Positions 23,305-36,100 of a stretch of 64,000 nucleotides of DNA are shown here, one piece after another (position 1 is the stretch's first letter; every line of letters starts with the position of its first letter). A model generated the notes under the pieces. The model did not search any database and had not been told where the DNA came from. It saw only the letters and a list, made by a program, of their open reading frames with translations. Source of the stretch: Nematostella vectensis (taxonomy: Eukaryota > Cnidaria > Anthozoa > Actiniaria > Edwardsiidae); contig NC_064048.1 of assembly GCF_932526225.1 (NCBI RefSeq), positions 8,952,515 through 9,016,514 on the forward strand. Direction: 5' to 3'. The position numbers and the translations under genes were made by a program.

Positions 23305-23639
23305 AGACGGGCTTTCAGGCAAAGGATAACCGAACAGGACTTGACAATCTAACCTGGTAGTGCCGAGGACATCCCTGTGGAGCTGGACCGTAACAGGGCT
23401 CACAGCTTGTTTTTTTTTGTTTTTTTTGCAGGTTATTGAGGGCGAATTAAAAAGAAACTCGCAATAATGTGTTCTAAGTTTCCAAGAGTAAAAAAAAAAT
23501 ATTTTATAGCTAACAAGCTATAAACAAATGCACGAACGAGCCGTGTACTATGCATAGTGTTTCGGGGCTATTATCTCTTACCAAGAGCACCGAGTCAGGT
23601 GAATGCTGTTTGATTTACCCATGAATTGACCCCCTTCGG

Positions 23640-24205
23640 TAAACTGATCCCTTTCATGAAACTTCGGAAACGGTATAAATTGATCCCTTTCTTTGAAGTT
23701 CGGAGACGGTATAAATTGATCTCTTTCTTGGAACTTCGGAAACGGTATAAATTGATCCCTTTCTTTGAAGTTCGGAGACGGTATAAATTGATCTCTTTCT
23801 TGGAACTTCGGAGACGGTATAAATTGATCCCTTACTTGGAACTTCGAAGACGATATAAATTGATCCCTTTCTTGGAACTTCGAAAATGGGGGTAATTCCA
23901 TCCCTATTTTGAAACTTTGGAGACGATATAAATTGATCCCTTTCTTGGAACTTCGAAAATGGGGTAATTCCATCCCTATTTTGAAACTTCGGAGACGATA
24001 TAAATTGATCCCTTTCTTGGAACTTCGGAGACGATATAAATTGATCCCTTTTTTCTGGAACTTCAAAAATGGGGTAATTCCATCCCTATTTTGAAACTTC
24101 GGAGACGATATAAATTGATCCCTTTCTTGGAACTTCGAAAATGGGGTAATTCCATTCCTATTTTGAAACTTTGGAGACGATATAATTGATCCCTTGGAAG
24201 TGATA
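23640..24205. repeat. 39-bp minisatellite, about 14 units
   Basis: Units contain AAATTGATCCCTTTCTTGGA then ACTTCGGAGACGGTAT, with variant units carrying GGGGTAATTCCATCCC. Because the main period is 39 bp (13 codons), both strands stay open: LELRRRYKLIPF-type on plus and KFQERDQFIPSP-type on minus. The minus frame runs 217 codons but has no start context, splice signals or domain, so I treat it as a by-product of the repeat. Confidence 0.85.
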
Positions 24206-24658
24206 GGGGTAATTCCAATTCTAAATTTCACCGGACAGCGCTAAAGCGGCCCCAAATGCGCTCTAAATCGCTTAAACGTGGAAATAGTAGACAACTACAA
24301 GTACTACATCAAGTTGGATTGAATTACATTTTTATGGAAGAATACTTGCATAAAGTAACAGCTCCATATGTTCTCTCTATTAACGGTCAATGAGCCGGTC
24401 GGTTTCAATTAATCATTGACAGAGCCTGGGCTACCTTTGGTAATAGTTTAAGGAACACGAAAAAACAGCGGAAATTTGGGGTGATCAAACAATAAATAAA
24501 AAAAGCGAAAAGGTAAGTAAATAATGGTCAATGGTAAATATTTATTTGATATACTTGTGGGTGCCTGATCTTGTTGACATGTAAGCAACATTTCCTATTA
24601 TTTTCGCTAAACATTATTTTGATAACACATAATTATCTTCTAACTAGGTTTTACATAT
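24206..24658. other. Convergent intergenic spacer
   Basis: AT-rich spacer between the repeat that follows the phospholipase gene and the 3' end of the GPCR gene. The only signal recognised is the GPCR poly(A) hexamer at 24541-24546. Confidence 0.5.
24541..24546 (-). terminator. Polyadenylation signal of the GPCR gene
   Basis: TTTATT on plus (AATAAA on minus) lies about 112 bp beyond the GPCR stop codon on the minus strand. Confidence 0.4.
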
Positions 24659-25690
24659 TCATATACGTAAACCTAAAAACTCAATTGACAGATGCTTCTT
24701 ATTCTTGGTTCCTTCGTTTTCATCCGTTTTGGGAGTAACAAATCTACTACTAGTGTTTACGTTTTCACTGTCACGTTTTGAGCAGAACAAGACTCGAGAG
24801 GCAAGAAATTGGAAGCCCACTCTAAAGTTCACATTAAAGAAGGTAAAGATAACGGGATTGAGAGAACTGTTTGCATAACAGAGAAAAATACTGACAAAAA
24901 CAAAATTATCACTGCAAATAATGTTATTGTAATGGTAGGAACAGAAAATCCAGCCAACCCAATAGGGAAGAAAACAGATGTAAAAAACAGAAACTATCAC
25001 TGCAACCATCTTTGCAACTCGAACACTGAGTCGCTCAATTCGTCTCTTTCGGAAGGATAACATTACACCCGGAGTTTTACGCCGCGAAAGCTTTACGGTG
25101 ATCGCCGAGTACAGAAAAATTATTAGGATGAAAATGCCAAACAGCAAGATTAAGAAAAAAATGTACCAAATTTTCCAATGCGTAAAAAAACGCCGCACTT
25201 TACAAAATTGCTTATCTCCTTTACTAAATATGGCGCCGTAATAAAGTATAGGGATACAATAAAGCGCGGATACGATCCAAATAGTGCCAATTATTTTCAG
25301 CGACATGGACTTGGTGATGAGCTTCCTATTAGGGTGAAAAACTGCTATGAATCTGTCGATGGCTATTGCAGCGAGGTGTAGCACGGTTACGTTCATAGAG
25401 AGTTTTTCACAAAAGTTTGCAAGTTTGCAAAGAACGGCGCCGGCGGTGTCAGGAATGATCCATTGTTCGTCATTCAGAACTCGGGTTATCCGCTCAGGCA
25501 TACTTCCAATGGTCAGAACCAGGTCTGCAAAAGCCATCGAGATGATGAAGTGGTTGCTAACGGTCCGTAGTTTCCCATTAATGTTGATTTTGTACGCTAG
25601 TATTGTCATTGTGTTGCCGATGAAGGAGAATACGAAGATAAGGATGTATCCAAAAGTCTTGACTGCGATGACAGGCTCGGAGTCTGCCAT
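24659..25690 (-). CDS. Class A (rhodopsin-like) GPCR, single exon
   Basis: Intronless seven-transmembrane receptor of 343 aa from the ATG at 25690; the frame is open to 25819, allowing 43 more residues. I chose the inner ATG because it leaves a short extracellular N-terminus and TM1 starts at once. Hallmarks: GN in TM1 (N26), AFAD in TM2 (D56), C88 at the start of TM3 paired with C163 in extracellular loop 2, DRF at 112-114 (in place of DRY), W138 in TM4, FLPYW in TM6, and NSSLNPVIF in TM7 (the usual Tyr of NPxxY is Phe). The cytoplasmic loop 3 is basic and short. The overall pattern is closest to neuropeptide-type receptors, but the ligand cannot be inferred. Single-exon peptide-receptor-like GPCRs are common in cnidarians. 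A poly(A) signal follows. Confidence 0.92.
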   Translation of the reverse strand: MADSEPVIAVKTFGYILIFVFSFIGNTMTILAYKININGKLRTVSNHFIISMAFADLVLTIGSMPERITRVLNDEQWIIPDTAGAVLCKLANFCEKLSMNVTVLHLAAIAIDRFIAVFHPNRKLITKSMSLKIIGTIWIVSALYCIPILYYGAIFSKGDKQFCKVRRFFTHWKIWYIFFLILLFGIFILIIFLYSAITVKLSRRKTPGVMLSFRKRRIERLSVRVAKMVAVIVSVFYICFLPYWVGWIFCSYHYNNIICSDNFVFVSIFLCYANSSLNPVIFTFFNVNFRVGFQFLASRVLFCSKRDSENVNTSSRFVTPKTDENEGTKNKKHLSIEFLGLRI

Positions 25691-25819
25691 TATCAACTTT
25701 TCAGGTCCGGAGTCGTAAACAAATGCCCTTTTTAAGTAATATGTAGTGAACTTCTCTGCACTTGGCAAAACAGATATTCTTCTTAGATAGCAAACCGTCT
25801 TGCTTTTTGCCGATAGCAA

Positions 25820-28800
25820 TTATCCTTAGTCTAGGTATTATCGAATTTATGACTCAATTTGAAGACTTTCAGATTTGCAGGCAATGTGAAAATATCCAAT
25901 AGTTTCAACTGGGTTTTCCAGAAAATAGCCAAATGAAACAGTTATTTTCTTTTAAGGATAAGGGCTTCGCTAACTTGACGACGCCCAACCTTCCCTTTTG
26001 TAAGCCCTTTTGAAGTTTACAATTTAATATCTACCATCAACAGCTGTTAAGGTGATTTCGCAGCAGGCGAACTTTCAGACGAAAAGGGTGCAATATTTTG
26101 TTGTGTTTCTTTCGTTACCGAAGGTTTTCCTTTCAGAGGACAAAGCACACCAGCATCGACACCCAAGTTGATGATGTCTGCATGTAAACTAATCAAGCTC
26201 CATCGTAGGGAGAACGTAAGAGCTTTATTTTTCCCGAATGACGCCCGCGTCTTTCTTTGCGTAAGTCACTAACAAGCTTCCGTTATACGATAACCGCATC
26301 GATGTATAAGAAAATATTGTTCCAGAGCTAGCGCAACCCTTCCAGTGTTTTCCCCTATTGTGCAGGGATAAAAAGGGCAATTCTAGTAAGTTCTGCCTTT
26401 GGCGTGACCTTCAGGATCTTTTAGCTCCTGGTGCTCTTTTGTTCTTATAATTTCTTTGATCGAAGCCGAATCAGATTTGCAATCTTTCCGCTGTAGGGAA
26501 TTCTTCACTTGGCTACGAGTGCCTTGCAGGTGTGTGAAGAGCTAGATCGACCACAATGAACCGAACTGGCTCTTTGTCCTAAGAAACCTTTGCCTTTTTA
26601 CGTATCTTTCTCTAAAACGGTGATATACCTTTTGTGCTTAAGCCCTTTTCTTTAAAGTATTTTGTATTTAGAGTACCTGTTATGCAAATATAATGGAGGT
26701 TTTTTTTTCTTTCTCGCATAAACAAGGGTACTTTAAATACAGAATGAATCCAAGGGCGCGTGGTTCCTCGAGCTCGCAGTGTGCGCCTGCTGAATGGGTT
26801 TTACTTGAAGTGCACTTCAGAAAAAGGAAGGCCAATGAATTCTTTTCCAAAAAAGATGCTCCCCGTCAGAGATCAAAGTTAATTCTTCCTCTTATTCTAC
26901 TTGTGTAAATAATTTGCTCTTAAGTATTAATGAAACAAGCTGATAGCAATTCAGGGCTTATATTTGGTTGCTGTTTTTACACACATTTAAGCCTCGAAAA
27001 TGTTTATAGCGGCGGATTTCGAAGAACAGACCTTTAAGCGTGGGATTTGCAGTTACTAAGTAATATATATACACCTATTTCAATAAACGTTGTCAGTGCA
27101 AACGCAAATAACCATTGTCAAATGCTAGTTCTTTTATCATAAAATACCACGAAACTTGTCGAATTTCTAATGACTGTAGGAACATGTGGATAATTTTTGC
27201 GATTATATTACTTATCATCTTTATTCTTACAAATAGTTATACCCATGAGGAGGGAATGGTCTTATAACAGCCATTTGCCATTTGCACTGTCAGCGTTTAT
27301 TACACAAAGTAAATGCTCCCATAAATGAATTACAATTTACTAAAAATAGGTATATTTCGCCGGAAACTATACCGAAGCTAAATTGAATAGCGGTAATTTA
27401 TTGTTGACAAAAGTTTCTCTTCAACGAAAAATATAAAAAAGCTGATAGTACAAAAGGACAGCAAAGAACGATCTAAACTTACATCTTCCCCTTAGAGTTT
27501 AAAGAAATAAAAGCACACACAAAACTAAACCGTAAGAGGGTTGGCGAGTAATTACCTGTCATACATTTAAAAATGTCAGTTAAGGCGTATAGAATAAATT
27601 TTATAAAAGGTTTTAAAGAGCTCAACAAAGTCAACTTGTAAACAGAACACTTTGGCTATGATAAGTCTTCTAAAATGATGCTTTCGTTTACCCACTTTTT
27701 TAGTATGTGCTTGTTTCGTATGGATTGGACCTGGGTTAGGTAAACATCTTATAAATAAATCAGATTCGATTAACGGTTAATCATTATATTAACTAAAAGG
27801 TCAATTCAAACTCTTAAGTTTGCTGGAAAAAAAAATTATTAACACAAACCGGAAAACACGTAAGACTGATTATTCCATAGTTTAGTCATTCTTACATCTT
27901 GATAAAATGCTTGTCAGTCATATCATCTCCTTCTAGGTTAATCAGTCATTCATTTTCTGCAAGATTCAAAAGATTATGCAAACCCAGAGGGGTTCCTCTT
28001 CTTCGAAAAGGACGAATGTAAATAAAAACAGCATCGATAATAACACAGACATTACTATAATAACAAAGAACGAGGGAAAACATTAAAAAATACCAAAAAA
28101 TAACAATCAAAGAAATCGAAGAAAGCCGAATAAAGATATTATATTTACCATATATTTTTGATAATTTTTAGGTCATTATCGCACCGAGCTTAAGTTAATA
28201 TTCCTGTGATTAACTAGAAAAAAAATGCTGCCACAAAGGTAGCTTAAGGTTTTATAATCACAATAACAAATTAGTTTACTTTCGGAGGCTATGGCGTTTA
28301 AAAGACATGCGATTTATCAAACCTTTAATTAATCATAACGTTTTCTGTTTGAGAATAGTAGCTGGGTACACACAGGTGACAAAGCCACGAGAAAATCATG
28401 AGATATTTAGATAGGTGATCAATAAAGCACGTATCACACTCACATCTATGGGATAGCATAGTATAAGTTCAGCAGTTTTCGTATAAGCGCCGGAGCGCTT
28501 ATTTAATTTATCGTGAATACGCTTATTTGGGGGAGGCGCTTATTTCAAATTCCGTATTATACAAAAACCTCTTAAAACTGGAAAACTTTATTTTTAAATA
28601 GATCGGGTAAGAAAAAAGGGAAAAACAATTATATCTTTTAAAATAAATTCAGTGATAGCCATAAGGTTACAGTTGTCACAAAATACAAATATTTATGAAT
28701 GGTACTTTTTTTTATTACGCATGCTTTCTATTTTTACAAACTTTTCCACACTATATATATTAAGTACGATTTTAATAAAGACGCATTGCTTGAGGAAAAA

Positions 28801-29816
28801 GCGTTCAAGAGACAACAAAGCACTGAAAGGTTTTAGACATCTATATCGAAATTTGATTCTTGAGATCCATTTTAAAATTTAAGTAACCTTTTAAATGGAA
28901 TACACAGTTGGGTTTCTTAGGTTTTTTTTTTTTCCTATTGGAGTCCACATCTCAACTGCTTCTTATCAATAAAAGAGTCCCTGTTAGCTTTCATTTTATC
29001 AGCCTAACAAGCACTCAGGGCAAAAAAGCATCACATCACTTATTTGGGAAAGCTATTGTTTTATTTTCGATCGAATTTGGTAAAGAAGGCACAAGGTTTT
29101 ATTTTTAGACTACTACTTTTAGATATCTTCTCAAAATTTACAAATGTTTTACCGTCCGGAGGACGAACATGCACTTTACACCTTTTACATAAAAAAATCG
29201 AATTATCTAATCTGCCTGCGATAAACAAGAAAACAAATCATTTATATGTGATATAATAATGACCAAATGTAATACATACATAATTCAAAACAAAGTAATA
29301 ACTTAATTTAATATATTTCAATATAATTTAAACTCTAATATAATTTAAAATATCAAATAGTATAAATTAACAAATCTGTGTGATCTGTAAGTTTTATCTT
29401 TTTTATTATTTAAATTGTCTCGATAAACTATTTTATTTGTGACATATTTATTCTTTTTATAAACGCTTTAGCGTATCCGAAAATTGTAATTCGATGTGAG
29501 TGTTGGATATAATACCTTATAAAACAAGAAAGAAAAAATATCTTACATTCACGAGTTCTCCTCCTATGACATCCGAGATAAAAAAAGGAATTCAATTGTA
29601 TGTATGCGTCTTTGTTGCTGAAAGTTACAAATTTCAAATTCATTCACACTGTTTAGCCATGACTTAATTTGTAAACCTTAACCGATTAATGACTTCCCTA
29701 CTGAAAACGTTTTTGGAAGTGCACGATTTGGTAAAACTAAGTTGCAAAGACTAACACTAAATACCTTTAGCTTCTAAAAACACTCGGAATCCAGCACTCC
29801 CCAGGGAGGATTACTG
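25820..29816. other. Gene-free 4-kb AT-rich region
   Basis: No exon was recognised on either strand. The sequence is AT-rich with poly-A/T runs and a short CGCTTATTT-containing repeat at about 28480-28550. It separates the 5' end of the GPCR gene from the 3' end of the JIP-like gene, so it may hold the GPCR promoter, but no TATA or initiator stands out. Confidence 0.5.
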
Positions 29817-32098
29817 CTAATCCACGTAAAAATCATCCCCACTCGAGCTTTGATGACCAAGGAAGTCAGCGTAGAAATCCTTAAACGCTTTTCTGCAATT
29901 GATATAAAAGGTTTACATAAGAGCTTTGTCACGCAAAACGGACGTGTGTCAGAATGAGCGAGTGAGCCTGAGTGTTAGCAGGAATTCATCATCGTATTCA
30001 ATGCAAATACATGCAAATGAATAGAGTCGATTGTTTCATCTTCATTTGCATGCATTTGCATTGAATACGGCTCATGGATAATACGACGTTTGAACTTAGG
30101 GAGCGGTCATTTATTACTGGGGGGGGTGCGGGCCGGCAATTTTGCAAAACCCTGGGCTCGAAAATTATGCCCCCCCCTCAAATCCAAGCCCAAGAATTGT
30201 GACCCCCCTAGACCGGGTGCCCAAAAATGTGCACCCCCCACTACCACCTCCACATTTTTATATTCAATAATTATATCTCTTTAAAACCACAGAGACTTGA
30301 TATGCATACCGAGTGTAACTGAATATAACCTTTACTAGAATATAGATCAGCTAGCATGGCATTTTTGTCCTTTTTTATTTAAGTATGAATCTTCACTTTC
30401 GCTAGTTTAAAAGTGGCACAGAGATGAACAACAAATACCGGTGTCGCTAGAAAACGACTACGTCGTCGACGACATTAACAAAGACATTCTAGGTTTCGCA
30501 ACATTTTAAAGTATCCGTTTTGTTCAATATATTATAACAGGCAGCTTTGTCTGTCAACCATGAGAGGGATTCTCAAAATTTATTTATATAAAGACAAGAT
30601 TGGTATCTGAACAATACGGAACTAGATATACAATAGTAGGAAACATTGTGAACTGAATAAAATTTACATATTAACAATGACTCTCTTGATCAATATTATA
30701 TTAAACCAGACTTAAATTTGGCACCCAAAAAATGTGACCCCCGTAAATCGGCGCACCCCCCCACCCCCCCCCCCCCCGAAAAATCCGCTTTTTTGAAGTC
30801 TATACTAACATACCCAATAGAGTAGGCCACAGGTTCGGTGGAGAACTCAGACATGAACACGTGACATGCAAATCGAGGTTCCTCTGGGTGTTTTGTGATG
30901 AACGCAAAGTATCTAGACGAGAAAGATTGCATTCAGTTATGAGTACTTGTAGAAAGTCACGGCGAATCAAAGATGTACTTATAATATTTAAGTAATAGCT
31001 TTGTTTTATTAGTTTATCTCTTTATTTATACTGTATATATAAAAAAGGATACCTTAACGGGCATCATACCTTGTGTTATTAGGATGGCAGCCACAAAAGG
31101 TGACGTTCTTCAGGAAGAAGAATAACTTTGTTTCGGACAGGCCCTAGGAATAAAAATACGTTGAATTCTTCTCTGAAAATGCAGTCCATCATTGCTAGCG
31201 CATAAATTACCGTCGAATCCGTTGTATCGCGACGCTGCATTTTCAAAACATCGATTTGTTTTTGTCTTTTGGGATTTTCTGTTCCGCCAGTCAAACTATT
31301 CTAAGCCAATCAGATTCTTGCCATCTCTCGCCTAGTGCAGTTGCCTGGCTTTCTGTCGCGACACTGTCTGGTTTTCGTCCAAAGGGAAGCCAGGGAAGTG
31401 CACAAAGCGAGATTCTGATTGGCTCAGAATGGTTTTACTGACGGAACAGAAAACCAAAACAAATCGTGCTTTGAAAACACGGGTCGCGATACAACGGATT
31501 CGACAGTAAGACAAGAAATCAAAAACAAATTTTGGGGGGCAAACTCGCGCGCGCTTCGGCTTTTTGCGCCAAAATAACAACAACGAAAAGCAACTCATTC
31601 AGAACTCACAAATGAGCCGGACCGTTTCTATGCCAGAAAGGGCTACTTTTTGAAAGATGCTCTCTATTTTTGAAGAGCGGGCTTATAAGTGAAAATGTAT
31701 CAGGATGAAGGGGGCTGAATTACATAAGAATGTACGAGAAAGTCCCCCACCGATGTGCACGGAAACTGTATTTCGGGTTGAGTTTTCCAGTCTAAAAGTC
31801 ACCAGATTCTTTAGTGCAAGTCGCATTTTCCTGGCTTAGAAGGAGGGATTGAACACGATGCTGCATGTGAGGCTGATGCGAGCATTTTATTGTTGCATCG
31901 AATGGAGAACTCTCGATCTTTCTTACCTTTTGATCTTTGTCGAATAGCTTTCCCAACTTGGTCCTGCTGGCAGACTTCTTAGGGCTTTGGGCCTTCAAAG
32001 AAGCAGATACTTTCAATTTCAATGCATTTATTTCTTTTTATATACATTACGATAATACAGCGATAATGACGATGCACCAAAACAGGTTCGACATTAGT

Positions 32099-32130
<32 letters not shown>

Positions 32131-33104
32131 GGGAGAGTTCTTCCCATGTCGACCTGATAGGGATGCTCGTCGTATTTTTTTAGGGTTCAAAATCGGGCCT
32201 CAGGTTTATTTTAGGGGGTATCCGAGACAAAATGGGCTTTTCTTTTAGAAATGGTAGTTTTTAGGGCTTCTGCGGTATTTTTTAGGGTAGCAATTTTTTA
32301 GGGGTGTTTTTCGAATTTCCCGACAAGCATCCATATCACTTTTACCCTGAAGACCACCCCCCCCCCGAGCGTTAGTGCCTTTAAAATTTCTAGCAATCAA
32401 GACTTGACAAACTATAATCAAAAGGGAATAAACTACTAAAAAAACTACCACCCAGGCACTACTGTTTACCTTGTTTACTGTACAAGCATGTGTGAATGGG
32501 GGTACACAAAGGGGTACCAAACTCTGACCACTAACTTTGAATCACTTAGTTTACTGTCATTTTAAACACATATGGTGCTGTGCTCAAGAGGCGCCACGTA
32601 TCGCATGGGAGCTCCAATATGACCAGGTGATATAAATACCTCTTTTGCCCCCCACCCCATGTGCTGTGTTGTACCACACTTAATTTCCTCACATTACCCC
32701 TGTAATGTAGTCTGTCACTATCTTGTGATTTTTACCTCTTCTGTCCCGTGTTGTACCACACTTTATCTCTTTCACGCAGACCGAAACATTGTAAGTGTGG
32801 AGACCCCTGTAATCTAGTATTTACCTCTTCTGCCCCCTCTGTGCCGTGTTGTACCACACTTATCCCCTTCACGCTGACCTCTACTGTACAGAATGGTGGA
32901 GAACTCTGTGTGACAGAGAGCCGTCTTTGCTTCACAATCTGAAAGTACACACAAATATTTTAAATATTTTCATAAATTAGGGAGTGTTTATTACATAAAT
33001 ACCCTGAGGGGGAGAGGTGAATATTTTGGGGAAACAGCCACGCCTCTACTGGTCATTTTCTTATTTTTTTTTTTTCAAAAAAACCTGGTGGTTGGGTAGG
33101 GTCG

Positions 33105-33136
<32 letters not shown>

Positions 33137-36100
33137 GGTGGGGCATAGGGCCATTAGCTTGGACAAACATACCTCTTTCATGGCTGTGCACAGGACATCG
33201 TTTCCTTTATAATACTTGACCTCAACTGAGCCAAGAAACCTGGAAATAAAATTGCATTAGTCTTTTCTATTTAAAAAACAAAACAAAATGAAAATAGATG
33301 TTGATTGTCTTAGATGATTCTGTACTCAAAATTTGGACGTTTTCCACTATATTTTAGGGTCTTGGAGCCCAGTAATACCTTACCCAAGCCAAACATCCCT
33401 TTTCCGTTGCTAGGTGGCTCATTTGCATCACCCAGCAACATGGATAGAGGTGTTTCCATTCGACCTCCAGATCTGGAAGTCAAACTATGAATGGCTGATT
33501 TTGGGAAAGGGTTCAAGCAAGTTCAAGGAAAATGTTGCTCAATGGCAACATGTGACAGAGGTTTCAAGTTCTCAGAATCTCTTTATTCTCAGCTTTAACG
33601 CTTCAATGTAGAGTGGCATGACAATCTTTAAACGTGTGCTGTCTTTAAACAATCTTTGAACAGCTTATTACATATTACATTTTGCATCTCATGAAATCAT
33701 ACATATATTTTGTAGACATACTGTGCAATTCGATGTGACGTTGTAAAAGGTTTAACTGAGGAGTAGATCAACCTTACAGTAGACCCACGAAACAGACCTT
33801 TATTAAACATTTTTACCTGGATGAAATGAGTTGTTCATCGCTTAACTTTATATTTAAACATACATTGTACAGCATTTGTTTAGATCTTCAAAACGTCCCC
33901 ATTGTAAAGATTCCTTGACTCTAGATATTAGATTCACATATCTAAACAATATTGTGTTAAACAACAAATATAATTGAATGTATTTTATATCAAACCCTAA
34001 TCACAATTCTTTCTTGTCGCATTCAATAATAGAACTTACATTGGTTTGGATGTTGTTTTTTAAGTAATTGTGTATTTGAGAGTTTTTGAATTACTCAGTG
34101 AAATATATATTTTTCTTTTAATTGTTAAATAACTTTTCATCATGCAAATGTATTATATGACAAAGGAAATTCCCCAATCATAACAAGAGAAACCAAGCTG
34201 TAATAATTTGTAAGTGAATGTTGAAATGCAACACTAGTTAAACTTGAGACTTATGAAGCCATAACGTTTTGGTATTAATGGGTTCTGCTAGCAATAAGTA
34301 AGTGTTAAATACCAAGGACGGAGGCAGTTTGCCATATACAGTGAACTACCAACACCCGAGGTATTTAACTGGCTTATTACATGATCTATACCTAGTAAAT
34401 AACAATTTAAACTAGGGGAAAAGAGACAAAACTCAATGATAGTTGACTTTTTTTTGAAAAAACAAAAACAAACAAGGTTCAGGTTATTAAGGACCTGCAA
34501 GAAAACCCAGGAGAGTTGGTGGTTGATTGCACAAATTTGAAAAGCTCATTAGATCAATACTGTTCACAATCAAAATAAACATTTAGACAGAGCAGGGCTT
34601 CTCCATGCACCAACTCCCAATTCCCAAAGGTGGAGTCGAATTGCAAAATTTTTTCAGAACTCAGAGTTTCAGTGTGAACACGCGCAACTCATTTTGATAA
34701 CGCCAAATATCTATGTTCAAGAACTGTACTGTCGACGACAATGGAACGGAGCAGAATGGAACGGAAGCAGAAAGAGTGAGTAGACTGGTGGAAAGATTTT
34801 CCAAAATTACACATAAAAATTTGGCTGAACTTATTGTTGAATTTCCAGGATTACAAACGCAAATTTTTCTTTCATGACAATTGATGCAGTGTTAATAATC
34901 AGTCGTTCTTGGTATCAAATCTGTGGCGAAAAAGTGGTATTTTTTTGCTCATTTCTACTCAAGGTTTAATATGATGGTCCTTTATTAGTATTCACAGTTA
35001 GTATTCTAGCTATTAACCTCATTCATATTTAATGAAACTTTTACCCTGCTGATACATCAAGCTCTCCCCATTCTTAAAGATTGTAAATTATTCATTGGTA
35101 TTTTAGTGAAATAAAGGACTTGCAAGAACAATGGAAAAGGTGTCAATCATGTAATAAGGGCGCATATATGCATATCAAGAAGACCATACAATCATCTCAT
35201 TGATATTGGCAGCTTGTATCGGTGTTAATTAGGGTTTGAAGTCAATAACATTTGCAATACATGACAGGCTAAAATATAATTCTTTAACTGAAAAGAAAGA
35301 ACTCCCTAACAAACAGTGGCCACTCAGAGTTGAGTTGAAATTCCCCATTAGCAGGGAGTCAAAACTAATTAGAAGTAACTGAAAGCTGCCTTATAAGTAA
35401 CTTTTGAAGTGACATGTGACCTTTTGTATAAGAATAAATTAGGTGTTACCTTAAGTGAAACTGGTTGTGATTAGAGGAGCTGGAAGTACTGAATGTTGAA
35501 AAAGAATCTGAAGTAAAACATCAAAATACACCTGTTTACAAACTAAAACTTTTAATACATCTCTATAATAAGGCACCCTCAGGGTTAAGACCACTGGTTC
35601 TCTGCACCCTGAGGGACTGAAGCTAGCTACATAACATAATATGATAATTCATAGGGATGTAAAACTACTACAGGACTTAAATTATTCTTGTTTTTTCACA
35701 ACATTCAGTTTTATAATGCATTACCCAAAAAAGTGAATGCAAAAAAAAAAAGATTTCATTCACAGGTTCACCCATAACCATAACTTGTTTTAGTTGTATT
35801 TAATGAAACAACACGTAAGATAAGAAATGAGTGAAAAATTGTATGTGGACAAGCCTGATTCTCTGGATGGAACTTCTGAAAATCTGAAGCAGTTATTTGT
35901 GCTTCATAGGATACTCATATAGTCCCAGGCCTGATTGGAACACCTCTAAAGACATCCAAATATGACCAGACCCAATGAGCCTTGATCCTTAGAAGTGTAT
36001 CACAAAACACTGAGTCAACACAGCTCCCCAAATCTATATTTAGTTATATTATGTTTTATCATCATCATAAATTCTTTGTCATTTTTATTTTACCTTGTCG

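Noticed and set aside
23578..24231. 217-codon minus-strand repetitive ORF
   Set aside because: It is explained by a 39-bp minisatellite; the opposite strand is equally open and there is no domain or splice context.
24809..25718. Plus-strand ORFs across the GPCR
   Set aside because: They are antisense shadows of a well-supported seven-transmembrane frame.
33310..33611. Overlapping ORFs on both strands in a JIP-like intron
   Set aside because: Neither has splice sites that keep the phase between neighbouring JIP exons, and the 35450-33239 junction is already continuous.
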